Shown here: piece by piece, positions 15,693 through 26,723 of the stretch
Position numbering within the stretch: the stretch's first letter is position 1
Layout: each line of letters opens with the position of its first letter
Assembly (NCBI GenBank): GCA_938035125.1
Contig: CALHNS010000069.1
Span: 1 to 35,780 of the forward strand
Length of the DNA stretch: 35,780 nt
DNA from: an uncultured Granulosicoccaceae bacterium
GTDB lineage: Bacteria; Pseudomonadota; Gammaproteobacteria; Granulosicoccales; Granulosicoccaceae
Reading direction: 5' to 3'
The notes under the pieces: generated by a model
Database searches by the model: none
What the model saw: the letters and a program-made list of their open reading frames with translations, nothing else
What the model was told of the DNA's origin: nothing
Program-made: the position numbers and the translations under genes

Positions 15693-16439
15693 TCATCCCA
15701 TGTACATACCACCATTCACATGAAGGGTTTGGCCCGTGATATAGGACGCCCCATCAGAGGCTAAAAATATGGCCGCAGCGGCCACATCTTCTGGTTTGCC
15801 AAATGTACCCAAAGCAATAGCTCCCATTAGGCTTTGCTTTTGATCATCGCTCAGCTCGTCGGTCATATCCGATTGAATAAAACCTGGCGCAATTGCGTTC
15901 ACGGTAATGCCACGTGAACCTAATTCGGACGCCATTGATTTGGTTATGCCAGACAGGCCAGCCTTAGAGGCGGCGTAATTCACTTGCCCAGCGTTACCGG
16001 TGTGGCCTACCACCGATGAGATATTAATGATGCGGCCTGAGCGTGCTTTCATCATAGGCTTTATGGCCATCTTCGATAGACGCCACACGCTGGTCAGATT
16101 CGTCGCTATCACGGCATCCCAATCGTCTTCTTTCATACGCATGACTAGAGTATCGCGGGTGATACCGGCGTTATTCACTAAAATTGATACCGCACCAAAT
16201 TGCTCGGTGATGGCTGCAAGTGTGGCCTCACAGCCCTCAGCATCCGTTACGTTTAACATCATGCCAGCCCCTTTTCCACCGGCACCTGCTATGCGTGCAC
16301 TGATGGCATCGGCCCCTGATTGACTGGTGGCGGTGCCTACAACCGTAGCCCCTTGGGCAACAAACCCATCGGCAATGGCAGCCCCGATACCTCGGCTTGC
16401 ACCGGTTACCAGAACAACAGCATTACTTGCATCACTCAC
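15693..16439 (-). CDS. fabG: 3-oxoacyl-ACP reductase
   Basis: A 248-residue short-chain dehydrogenase that reduces 3-oxoacyl-ACP with NADPH in each round of fatty acid synthesis. The cofactor motif TGASRGIG is at about 12-19, NNAG at 89-92, and the catalytic residues are S142, Y155 and K159 (YAASK). The C-terminal GQTLHVNGGMYMG is typical of true FabG. The start overlaps fabD by four bases. Confidence 0.95.
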   Translation of the reverse strand: MSDASNAVVLVTGASRGIGAAIADGFVAQGATVVGTATSQSGADAISARIAGAGGKGAGMMLNVTDAEGCEATLAAITEQFGAVSILVNNAGITRDTLVMRMKEDDWDAVIATNLTSVWRLSKMAIKPMMKARSGRIINISSVVGHTGNAGQVNYAASKAGLSGITKSMASELGSRGITVNAIAPGFIQSDMTDELSDDQKQSLMGAIALGTFGKPEDVAAAAIFLASDGASYITGQTLHVNGGMYMG

Positions 16440-17389
16440 GCTTCAACCCCTTCGGTATTCAACGCATCAAGCGCTGCCTTTAACGTCTCATCACTATCAA
16501 TCGGCATGCACGGCAAGCCGCGATCTATTCGTTTGGTTAAACCGGTTAACACTTTACCGGGGCCTGCTTCAATCAATGCAGTGACGGCAAAAACATCGCG
16601 CAAAGCCTCAACCGTTCTAGCCCATTGAACCGGGCTGTACACATGTTGTTTTAAGCTTGCAAGCAATTCGTCGGTGGATGCCGCAGCGCTTGCACTGGCG
16701 TTTTGCACCACAGGAACATTCGGTGCTGAAAACGAAATTGAATCCATGGTGGCTGCAAGTTCAACCCCTGCACCGCGCATTAATGAGCTGTGATTCGGCA
16801 CGCTTACCGGCAACACCACCGCTTTTTTTGCACCACGAGGTTTGGCATCGGCAACGGCTTTTTCAATTGCATCCAAATGCCCCGATATAGCCACTTGACC
16901 AGGCGAATTAAAATTAACCGCTTCCACTACACGATCGCCCGTGTGGTCTTTACACAAACTGATCACATCGTCATCGGCCATACCAATCAAAGCGGCCATG
17001 CCCCCTTCACCTTCAGGCACTGCATTTGCCATGAGCTCTGCACGGCGCTTCACTAACAAGCAACCATCAGCAAAAGAGATAACGTTGGCCGCAACGAGCG
17101 CTGCAAATTCACCTAGGCTGTGCCCTGCTATCGCGGCAGGTTGGCCTATGCCTGCAGCCTGCATTGCGCGCCATACCGCCACACCGCTTGTGAACATCAG
17201 CGGCTGCGTGATACGCGTATCGGCAAGAACCTCATCGGGGCCATTTTGCGATAGCGCCCATAAATCTTTACCGAATACATCGCTGGCTTCTGCAAACACC
17301 TCGTTAACCACCGAGTGCTCGTCGGCCAACGCTTTTAGCATGCCGGTTTTTTGTGAGCCTTGGCCCGGAAAAACCACCGCAAATGTCAT
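16436..17389 (-). CDS. fabD: malonyl-CoA-ACP transacylase
   Basis: A 317-residue enzyme that moves malonyl from CoA to ACP, feeding FabF and FabH. The nucleophile elbow GHSLGEFAALV has S91, the catalytic His is H200 in VPNHSSLM, and the oxyanion motif PGQGSQ is at 8-13. It overlaps fabG by four bases. plsX and fabH, the usual upstream partners, are absent; dapB lies upstream instead (60-base gap). Confidence 0.95.
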   Translation of the reverse strand: MTFAVVFPGQGSQKTGMLKALADEHSVVNEVFAEASDVFGKDLWALSQNGPDEVLADTRITQPLMFTSGVAVWRAMQAAGIGQPAAIAGHSLGEFAALVAANVISFADGCLLVKRRAELMANAVPEGEGGMAALIGMADDDVISLCKDHTGDRVVEAVNFNSPGQVAISGHLDAIEKAVADAKPRGAKKAVVLPVSVPNHSSLMRGAGVELAATMDSISFSAPNVPVVQNASASAAASTDELLASLKQHVYSPVQWARTVEALRDVFAVTALIEAGPGKVLTGLTKRIDRGLPCMPIDSDETLKAALDALNTEGVEA

Positions 17390-17449
17390 GATCAGTTCTC
17401 TTGTTTTCGAAAGTTTTAAATAATGAATACTAAGTAAAAGCTAACTCAA

Positions 17450-18271
17450 TTAAGCGCTTTTGGATTGATCTAACCCCAACACATGAGTCATGTCGTACAA
17501 GCCTGGTGGTTGGTCTTTTGCCCAACAGGCGGCACGAATAGCACCGCGAGCAAACGTCATGCGATCGACCGACTTGTGCGTAATTTCAAGCCGTTCTCCA
17601 TTACCTGCAAACAACACCGTGTGATCACCAATAATGTCACCGGCGCGAACAGTGGTAAAACCTATCGTCTTAGTTTCTCGTGCACCGGTAATGCCTTCGC
17701 GACCATAAATAGCATCGGTTTTTAAATCACGACCTAAAGCATCGGCCACCGCTTGCCCCATGCTTAACGCCGTGCCAGAAGGTGCATCCACTTTGTGTCG
17801 ATGGTGCGCTTCGGTTATCTCTACATCGTAGTCATCACCTAACGCTTTGGCGGCATCAGCAAGCAGTTTTAGCGATAAGGTAACGCCTACACTGTAATTT
17901 GAGGCGAACACAATAGAGCGACGTGTGGCGTGTTGCTTAAGTGCAGCCAATTGATCATCGTTTAAGCCGGTGGTGCCAATCACAACCGCTTTTTTAGAAT
18001 CACCCAATGAATCGAGCAACGCAAGAGTTGCTTTTGGTGCTGTGAAATCCACCACGACATCAAAGGCTTGTTCGGCAGGGTTTATAGAATCAGTGACCAA
18101 TGCGCCGGTAACATCGCCGCCAGAAAGCAGGCTTGTATCCTGGCCTAAGCAAGGGTTACCGGTGGCTTCGAAAGCTTCAGTTATCGTGCTTTGCGGGTTC
18201 TCGGCTACCGCATGAAGCAGTTGCCTACCCATACGACCTGCGGCACCATGGATGGCGATGGCGGTTGTCAT
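17450..18271 (-). CDS. dapB: 4-hydroxy-tetrahydrodipicolinate reductase
   Basis: A 273-residue enzyme of the diaminopimelate/lysine pathway, equal in length to E. coli DapB. The NAD(P)-binding GAAGRMGRQLL is at the N terminus, followed by VIGTTGLN, ASNYSVGVTL and the active-site block EITEAHHRHKVDAPSGTA (His156/157 and Lys160 region). I chose ATG 18271 (MTTAIAIHGAAG); a TTG 54 bases upstream would add an unsupported extension. It sits between ligA and fabD, an unusual position since dapB is more often beside dnaJ or carA. Confidence 0.95.
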   Translation of the reverse strand: MTTAIAIHGAAGRMGRQLLHAVAENPQSTITEAFEATGNPCLGQDTSLLSGGDVTGALVTDSINPAEQAFDVVVDFTAPKATLALLDSLGDSKKAVVIGTTGLNDDQLAALKQHATRRSIVFASNYSVGVTLSLKLLADAAKALGDDYDVEITEAHHRHKVDAPSGTALSMGQAVADALGRDLKTDAIYGREGITGARETKTIGFTTVRAGDIIGDHTVLFAGNGERLEITHKSVDRMTFARGAIRAACWAKDQPPGLYDMTHVLGLDQSKSA

Positions 18272-18344
18272 GTGTTTTAGACGCGATACGCTCAAATTGT
18301 TAAGGCGTACAGAATAACACGGCAAGATCTTTCATCGGCGCGAC

Positions 18345-20393
<2,049 letters not shown>

Positions 20394-21308
20394 CTAAGAT
20401 TCTGCAGGAGCAAAGAAACGCTGACGGTGCATGTAGTTCACGATATCTTCACGCATGTGGGCAACGGTTTGATTACTGAGTGTGCTGCGATCACTGCCCA
20501 ACACGACCCCACCCAAATGCTGCGCCAACAGACGTGCTTCACTAATGAGCACCTCAAACGATACATCGGCCGCCACAGGCCCTGGCAATTGCAGAATGAG
20601 TGTAATACCGGGGGTGTAAAAACTTTCAATATCGTTGATATCGAAATAACCAGGCTCAACCATTTTTGCAATGGAAAACATTTTCTTCTGGCTGTGCATA
20701 GAGTGGAATATGTTCATTTCACCGTAGTGAAATCCACGTTGCTCGAATAGCTCGTACAGATCGGCACCGTTAAACACCTGCCCTTGTGGCGCAACCACAT
20801 GCACAGACACAATCTTGCTTTGATTAGCCGCTTCATCACTTGCCGCCGCTTTTTGCTGTGCGTTAGATTGATTCACACGCTGCTTACGCCCTGGCGTAAG
20901 AACTGAGCTGTAGCTTTTTATTTTCTGGGCAATAGATGTGCGGGCGGGCTGCGTTTCAAGTTCAGCCACTTCGGCCTGCAGTTCACCCGTGCCAGGTCGC
21001 ACAAAATCATCTGGATCCATTTGCGCCATATCGCCAAATTGAGCATTGGGATCGGACAACAGAGGATCGATGGTTTGCGACGAATTTACGTGCTGATAAC
21101 CCGCGTTGGCTTGCGGGTAAGCACCGTCGTCAGCAATGTCGTTGTAATTATCTGCTTGCGGGTACTGATCGTCTGGCATTGCCCCGCCGTTGTGGGTTGA
21201 ATCCAAAGCTTCGTATTGCTCGCTGGTGCGCTTGGGCCTGCCTGAGAAATACAGCAAAGCCAATATCGCAACGCCTGCAATAATCAAAATGAAGCGAAAC
21301 ATTTCCAT
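20394..21308 (-). CDS. zipA: cell division protein ZipA
   Basis: A 304-residue inner-membrane division protein that tethers FtsZ to the membrane. An N-terminal membrane helix (about 4-22, FRFILIIAGVAILALLYF) is followed by a long acidic Pro/Gln/Asp-rich linker (about 25-160). The C-terminal FtsZ-binding ZipA domain starts near 165 (IVSVHVVAPQGQVFNGADLYELFEQRGFHYG, in pieces). Order smc-zipA-ligA matches Pseudomonas. Confidence 0.95.
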   Translation of the reverse strand: MEMFRFILIIAGVAILALLYFSGRPKRTSEQYEALDSTHNGGAMPDDQYPQADNYNDIADDGAYPQANAGYQHVNSSQTIDPLLSDPNAQFGDMAQMDPDDFVRPGTGELQAEVAELETQPARTSIAQKIKSYSSVLTPGRKQRVNQSNAQQKAAASDEAANQSKIVSVHVVAPQGQVFNGADLYELFEQRGFHYGEMNIFHSMHSQKKMFSIAKMVEPGYFDINDIESFYTPGITLILQLPGPVAADVSFEVLISEARLLAQHLGGVVLGSDRSTLSNQTVAHMREDIVNYMHRQRFFAPAES

Positions 21309-21336
21309 CTACATTGACCTCAATGGCTGGGGGTGA

Positions 21337-24300
21337 CTAAACGCCTGCAAGCTCAACAGCTGCTTCAACGTCAACCGCGACAAGCCTGGAAACACCGGGC
21401 TCGTTCATGGTTACACCCATTAACTGATCAGCCATTTCCATGGTGACCTTGTTATGCGTGATAACAATGAATTGTACACGCTCAGACATCTCTCTGACCA
21501 ACTCACAAAAACGCCCTACGTTCGCATCATCAAGTGGCGCATCGACCTCGTCCAGCATACAGAACGGCGAGGGGTTCAATTCGAAGAATGCGAACACCAA
21601 TGACACCGCAGTGAGCGCTTTTTCACCACCTGATAACAACTGTAAATTGCTGATTCGCTTGCCAGGAGGCTGTGCGAATACGCTGACGCCAGTACTTAAC
21701 AGATCATCGCCGGTGAGTTGCAAGGAGGCTTTACCCCCGCCAAAAAGTCGAGGGAAGAATTTTTCAAACTTCGCATTAACCGCTTCAAACGTCTCTTTGA
21801 ATCGTGCTCGTGTTTCACGATCGATTTTGCCAATAGCGCGCTCTAAGGTTTCCAGCGCTTCGGTTACATCGGCGTGTTGCTCATCCAAATACACTTTGCG
21901 CTCAGACTGCTCGGCATGCTCATCAATGGCCGCCAGATTGATTGGCCCTAAACGCCCGATTTTTTGCTCTAGCTGAACCACCTGTTGTTCCCAAGCCGCA
22001 ACCGTTGCCTCTTCTGGCATGGAAGCATTAAGTTCATTCACGTTGTACTCATGTTCAGCCAATTGCTCGTCCAACGTTTTAAGTCGAACCACCGCTTCTT
22101 GCGTGGCCATTTTTTCAGCCTGCAATGCCTCTCTTGCCAACTGCGACTGCTGATCGTGCTTTACCCGAGACTGCTCGTGCTCTCGTAATCGATCTTCCAC
22201 TTCTTGCAAACTTTGACGATGCATATTGAGCGCTTCTTCACTGGTGGAGCGCGTGCTGAGCATATCGTTTAGCGAAGCCTCCAATGCAATCAATGGATCC
22301 ACTTCGTCGTTAACCATTGCACTGTTCAGTGCATCGCGCCGCGAAGTCAGTTCTTCTATGCGTTTTTCCATGCGCTCAAGGTTTTGCTCCGTGGCCACTC
22401 GTGCGCTTTTCATGGATTCAACGCGTATGGCGATTTCTTGGCCAGCGTCGCGCTCTTGCTCTACCCGTGCTTTAGCTTCACTTAAAGCCGTGTCGAGTTC
22501 GCGTTGCTCGGCGCTTAAACGCTCATCGTCCTCACTCATTTCGCTTAAGCTTTCTGCAGCGGCAGTTTGCGCTTCAGTGGCTTCTTCTAAATCTTGCCGA
22601 TCATCGTTCAGCTGCGCACGTAACTCATCGGCTTCGCTGTCTATTTGTTGCGCACGTAACGTTTTTTGCGATAGTTCTTGTCGCTGTGCGTGTAAATTCG
22701 ATTTCACATCGGCCAAGGCACGAACCGCATCATTAAACGAATGCTGCAAGGTATCTCGCCGAGTTTCGTGATCGGTAAGCTTTTCTTCTAACGTGGCAAG
22801 TTGTTCTTGCTGTGTGTCGATCACCTCTTGCAGGCCTTCGATGTCACTGCGAAGTTCAGCAATTTCATTCTCACGAATTAACACACTGTCTTCTGCATCG
22901 GCACGCGCAATGCGTAGCCAATTTCTTCCTAGCCAAACACCGTCACGCGTGATAACTGACTCATCATCATCCAAACTGGCACGTAGGCTTTGCGCATCAG
23001 CTAATGATTCTGCCACTTGAACTCGCGCTAAAATGGCTGCCACAGCCCCGCTGTTTTGTACTTTTGACAACAGCTGCTGTTTATCGCCTGCAGGCGATGA
23101 GGATGCTGCCATAAGCGTTAGCTGGGCCGCAGGTAAATCAGTTAAACAGCGTTCTAAAATATCGGTGTTATCAACACATACCGCCTCTAAACTTGGCCCC
23201 AACACCAATTCAACTGCCTTTTCCCAACCGGATTCAATGACCAATTGTTGAGCCAGTCTGGGCGCTTGTTCCAATTCGTGCATGACTAACCAAGCATCGC
23301 CAGCACTGGTATCGTTGTTAAGCGCTGCTTGCTGCAAAGCTTCAAGAGATGCCAAACGCCCCATACTCGATTGCAGCTTTGCGGTGGATTCATTCACATC
23401 CACTTGTTTACGGCGAACTTCTTCACGCAGCAATTGCTGCTTCTCAACGCTTTGTTCGCTTTGCAATTTAAGCTTTTGTTCGGTATCCGCTGCAATCACT
23501 TCCTCAGAGATAAAAGTGGCAATGGCCGCTTCTAACTTATTCGTGTCGGCCGATTGTTTTTCTTCATCTAAGCGAGCCAGACGAATAGCATTTTGTTCCA
23601 CCTTACGCTGCAACTGATCCATCCGAGAACGTTCAACTTGCGCAATTTGTGCAAATTCTGCTCTTTTAGCTCGGTGACTGTTGCTGCGTTCTTGCCACTG
23701 TGCGCGTTCGGTTTCCGCTTGTGCTAACACTTCAGCTTGCACTTTTTGACTGTCTTTTAACTGATCAAATTGTGGTTGATCCACTGACATGGATTCATCA
23801 ATTTCGGCGATACGTTTTTTATCTTCAGCAAAATGACGTTCTGCTTCGCTTAGCGATTTTTCAATTGATGCTAAATCTTGGTTTTGTTGACGCCGCGTTT
23901 CTTTGGTGTGTTCAATGCGTTGTTCAATGTTTGACACATCGGCACCAATTCGATAAAAGTCGGCTTGAACTTGGTTGAGCCTCTCACTGGCCGTTGCCCG
24001 TTGTTCACGTGCACGCTCGATAGCGGTTTCTTCGGCGCGAAGCTGCGCAATAATCGATTCAAGCTCTTTTTCTTTTTCTGCTATCGCAAGGCCTTGTTGA
24101 TCTTTTTGCGCTTCAAACGCTTTTCGGCGTAACAGCAATAATTCACCTTTACGGGTGCGCTCTTCGCTCTTTAATACTTGAAAACGTTCCGCCGTATTCG
24201 CTTGACGTTTTAGTTTCTCAAGTTGCTTATCAACCTCTTCCACCAAATCGTTCAAACGATCGAGATTGTCGCGTGTGTGGCGAATGCGGGTTTCTGTTTC

Positions 24301-24834
24301 TCTTCGGCGCTCTTTATATTTAGAGATGCCAGCAGCTTCTTCTAAGTACACTCGTAAATCTTCAGGTTTGGCTTCTATTAATCGAGAAACCATGCCTTGT
24401 TCAATGATGGCGTAGCTGCGCGGGCCTAACCCTGTGCCTAAGAAGATGTCACGAATGTCACGTCGACGACAACGCGTGTTGTTTAAGAAATATTTTGATT
24501 GACCATCGCGTGAGGCTTCACGGCGAATGGAAATTTCAGCGTATTGGGCGTACTCGCCACCTAAACGACCTTCATTATTATCAAAGATCAGTTCAACCGA
24601 GGCACTTCCCACAGGTTTACGCTGCGATGAACCATTGAAGATAACATCTTCCATGGACTCGCCACGTAGGTTCTTAGCGGACGATTCTCCCATTACCCAA
24701 CGCACAGCGTCGATGGTGTTGGATTTTCCGCAACCGTTAGGCCCTACTATGCCAACTAACGACCCTGGCATTCTGAGGTCTGTGGGATCGACAAACGATT
24801 TGAAACCCGCAACCTTGATTCTTGTCAACCGCAT
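21337..24834 (-). CDS. smc: chromosome segregation ATPase SMC
   Basis: A 1165-residue condensin subunit that organises and segregates DNA. The N-terminal head has Walker A GPNGCGKSNTID (about 32-43). Two very long coiled coils (about 170-500 and 670-1000) flank the hinge (about 510-650). The C-terminal head has signature LLSGGEKALTAVSL and Walker B FCMLDEVDAPLDD. The frame is intact. Its partners scpA and scpB are not in the window. It is the first gene of the long minus-strand run and is divergent from cysZ. Confidence 0.97.
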   Translation of the reverse strand: MRLTRIKVAGFKSFVDPTDLRMPGSLVGIVGPNGCGKSNTIDAVRWVMGESSAKNLRGESMEDVIFNGSSQRKPVGSASVELIFDNNEGRLGGEYAQYAEISIRREASRDGQSKYFLNNTRCRRRDIRDIFLGTGLGPRSYAIIEQGMVSRLIEAKPEDLRVYLEEAAGISKYKERRRETETRIRHTRDNLDRLNDLVEEVDKQLEKLKRQANTAERFQVLKSEERTRKGELLLLRRKAFEAQKDQQGLAIAEKEKELESIIAQLRAEETAIERAREQRATASERLNQVQADFYRIGADVSNIEQRIEHTKETRRQQNQDLASIEKSLSEAERHFAEDKKRIAEIDESMSVDQPQFDQLKDSQKVQAEVLAQAETERAQWQERSNSHRAKRAEFAQIAQVERSRMDQLQRKVEQNAIRLARLDEEKQSADTNKLEAAIATFISEEVIAADTEQKLKLQSEQSVEKQQLLREEVRRKQVDVNESTAKLQSSMGRLASLEALQQAALNNDTSAGDAWLVMHELEQAPRLAQQLVIESGWEKAVELVLGPSLEAVCVDNTDILERCLTDLPAAQLTLMAASSSPAGDKQQLLSKVQNSGAVAAILARVQVAESLADAQSLRASLDDDESVITRDGVWLGRNWLRIARADAEDSVLIRENEIAELRSDIEGLQEVIDTQQEQLATLEEKLTDHETRRDTLQHSFNDAVRALADVKSNLHAQRQELSQKTLRAQQIDSEADELRAQLNDDRQDLEEATEAQTAAAESLSEMSEDDERLSAEQRELDTALSEAKARVEQERDAGQEIAIRVESMKSARVATEQNLERMEKRIEELTSRRDALNSAMVNDEVDPLIALEASLNDMLSTRSTSEEALNMHRQSLQEVEDRLREHEQSRVKHDQQSQLAREALQAEKMATQEAVVRLKTLDEQLAEHEYNVNELNASMPEEATVAAWEQQVVQLEQKIGRLGPINLAAIDEHAEQSERKVYLDEQHADVTEALETLERAIGKIDRETRARFKETFEAVNAKFEKFFPRLFGGGKASLQLTGDDLLSTGVSVFAQPPGKRISNLQLLSGGEKALTAVSLVFAFFELNPSPFCMLDEVDAPLDDANVGRFCELVREMSERVQFIVITHNKVTMEMADQLMGVTMNEPGVSRLVAVDVEAAVELAGV

Positions 24835-24938
24835 TAATTGGTGTCTTTGCTGTGAAAAGCTTGAGTCATAATCAAGGCTTGTATTGTACTGTCTTTTCTA
24901 CACGACGAAACCCTTTTCGAACGCGCTATTCTTTGCTT
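24835..24938. promoter_or_regulatory. divergent promoter region smc / cysZ
   Basis: The 104-base gap must carry promoters for both directions. On the minus strand TACAAT (24883-24888) is a good -10 about 50 bases before smc, with a poor -35. On the plus strand TTGAGT (24861-24866) could be a -35 for cysZ, but no -10 at ideal spacing is clear. Confidence 0.35.
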
Positions 24939-25688
24939 ATGAATCATCCAAATTTCATATTGTCAGCTCGATATCTCATGCGCGGTGTTCAATTGGTGAA
25001 CACATCGGGTATTCGTCGGTTTGTTGTCGTTCCACTTTTGATCAATATCGCAGTTTTCGGCGTGTTTGGCTGGCTTGCCTATTCGTGGTTCACACAATGG
25101 CTGAGTGGCTTCAGCGCTTTACAATGGGCCAGCGGCGTGCCGGTTTTGGGCACCATTCTAGGTTTTTTTCGTGGGCTGATCGTAACGGCTGTGTTCGCTG
25201 TCATGGTGTTCATGATCGCGCTGTTCTCTAATCTTATTGCCGCACCGTTTAACGGTTTGTTGGCAGAGCGGGTGGAAGCTCATCTAACGGGCACACCCGC
25301 ACTGGACACACCGATTATGGCGTTGATCAAATCATTACCACGCACCATCGGCTCAGAGCTAAGAAAATTAATTTATCTTGCGTTAATGTTATTGGGCATC
25401 GGGCTTCTGCATCTGATTCCATTGATCAATTTTGTTGCACCTTTTTTACTTATGGCATTTGGTGCTTGGATGTTCGCTATAGAATATTGGGATTATCCGA
25501 TGGGCAATCATGGCGCCGTGTTTGGTGATGTTAGAAAATACGCTCGAACGAGAAAACCTGCAGCCTTTGGTTTTGGCGGAGCCGTAGCATTGATCAGTAC
25601 CATTCCTGTTCTTAATTTTGTTGTTATGCCGGTAGCCGTTGCTGGTGCCACAGCACTGTGGGTGGAACACTTTCGCAATGACAATTAA
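24939..25688 (+). CDS. cysZ: sulfate transporter CysZ family (EI24 domain) protein
   Basis: A 249-residue inner-membrane protein, close to the 253 residues of E. coli CysZ, which imports sulfate for cysteine synthesis. Opening residues SARYLMRGVQLVNTSGIRRFVVVPLLIN are typical, and about four to five hydrophobic stretches follow. The late FEIEYWDYPMGNHG-like block (here FAIEYWDYPMGNHG) is a family hallmark. I chose ATG 24939 because the longer frame to 24822 would run into the divergent smc start. Neighbour zipA/ligA is the same as in E. coli. Transport activity is inferred from the family. Confidence 0.88.
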   Translation: MNHPNFILSARYLMRGVQLVNTSGIRRFVVVPLLINIAVFGVFGWLAYSWFTQWLSGFSALQWASGVPVLGTILGFFRGLIVTAVFAVMVFMIALFSNLIAAPFNGLLAERVEAHLTGTPALDTPIMALIKSLPRTIGSELRKLIYLALMLLGIGLLHLIPLINFVAPFLLMAFGAWMFAIEYWDYPMGNHGAVFGDVRKYARTRKPAAFGFGGAVALISTIPVLNFVVMPVAVAGATALWVEHFRNDN

Positions 25689-25698
25689 CGCCATAACA

Positions 25699-26562
25699 AT
25701 GAAAACACTGTTTAGCTTGATTGCGTTAGCAGCCTTTGTGATCACTCCTTGGCACGCACAAGCTCAAGACCCCATCGCTAAATTGGATGTGGCGCAATTG
25801 GGGCCGTTCGAACATCACAATGTGCCCGGAGGCATTGTGATTATTCCTTTAGGCATCAACGCAAACGAATTGGAACCTTCCGTGGAATGGAACGAACGAG
25901 CCATTGCCACACTAGCCTCAGCTGAGGAATGGTTTGCGATTTTAGGCGTGCCGCTGAACACCGAAGCCGGCACCCACTACATCAATATTCGCACAGGCGA
26001 TAAGCTACGTCGATTGGGGTTTGAAGTCATAGACACGAGTTACGAGGAACAGCGCATTACATTAAAGAACAACAGTAAAGTGAATCCAGCACCGCTTGAC
26101 ATGAAACGCATCAACGCAGAAAGCGCAAGGTTAGGCAAAGTGAAACGCATGCGAACCAAGACATTGAATGCGTATGAATTTATATGGCCCGTTGAAGGCC
26201 CCATCAGCAGCACATTCGGGTTGCGCCGATTTTTTAATGACCAGCCGCGTAGGCCTCATGGTGGTATTGACATTGCCATGCCTACCGGCACACCTATCGT
26301 GGCACCAGCTGATGGAACCATTATCGATACCGGTGAATATTTTTTTAATGGCAACTCGGTATTCATCGAGCACGGATTGGGTGTACAAACGTTTTACGCC
26401 CATATGCATTCTATTTCCGTATCCATTGGCGACGAGGTAAAACAAGGTGATGAGATCGGCACGGTTGGCGAGACTGGGCGCGTTACTGGCGCACACTTAC
26501 ACTGGTCTTTGGGGTTAAACGGCACTTGGGTTGACCCTACCTTGGTGCTGGCAGACGACTAG
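25699..26562 (+). CDS. secreted M23 (LytM) peptidoglycan endopeptidase
   Basis: A 287-residue periplasmic zinc peptidase that cuts peptidoglycan cross-bridges. Signal peptide 1-22 ends in HAQAQ. Residues about 25-125 look like the M23 N-terminal domain found before some LytM domains. The catalytic domain has the complete ligand set: H187 and D191 in PHGGID, H235 in YAHMH, H266/H268 in AHLHW. It should therefore be an active hydrolase, not a degenerate activator like EnvC/NlpD. I chose ATG 25699, which directly begins the signal peptide; an in-frame ATG at 25678 overlapping cysZ by eleven bases has a somewhat better ribosome site. It is probably co-transcribed with cysZ. Confidence 0.88.
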   Translation: MKTLFSLIALAAFVITPWHAQAQDPIAKLDVAQLGPFEHHNVPGGIVIIPLGINANELEPSVEWNERAIATLASAEEWFAILGVPLNTEAGTHYINIRTGDKLRRLGFEVIDTSYEEQRITLKNNSKVNPAPLDMKRINAESARLGKVKRMRTKTLNAYEFIWPVEGPISSTFGLRRFFNDQPRRPHGGIDIAMPTGTPIVAPADGTIIDTGEYFFNGNSVFIEHGLGVQTFYAHMHSISVSIGDEVKQGDEIGTVGETGRVTGAHLHWSLGLNGTWVDPTLVLADD

Positions 26563-26621
26563 CTTCTTATACACACCACATCGCAGCCTCCTTACGCTGA
26601 GGCACAATCCATGGTTTTGCT

Positions 26622-26698
26622 AAATACCTGAAATTCCTTGAAGTATTTGAAGAACCTATTGGATATCATTTGGTCGAAACCTCGGCTGATTGTATCTA
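26622..26698 (+). promoter_or_regulatory. possible operator dyad and promoter upstream of the sulfatase-like gene
   Basis: An imperfect dyad, AAATACCTGAA (26622-26632) and TTGAAGTATTT (26638-26648), matches at 9 of 11 positions around five bases. About 20 bases downstream TTGGTC (26670-26675) and TATCTA (26693-26698) are spaced by 17 bases and could be a weak sigma-70 promoter, putting the start of RNA just before ATG 26724. The rest of the 161-base gap after the M23 gene shows only a short GCCTC/GAGGC hairpin at about 26586-26603 without a T run. Confidence 0.3.
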
Positions 26699-26723
26699 TG
26701 CCAATGCAAAAATTTAGGACACC

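Noticed and set aside
22226..22771. Long open frame antisense to smc, rich in Ser and Arg.
   Set aside because: It lies wholly within the coiled-coil coding region of smc, has low-complexity composition expected from the opposite strand of Glu/Ala/Leu codons, and has no motif or ribosome site.
24822..24938. N-terminal extension of CysZ back to 24822.
   Set aside because: It would overlap the smc start codon region and has no similarity to the CysZ N terminus. ATG 24939 gives the expected family length.
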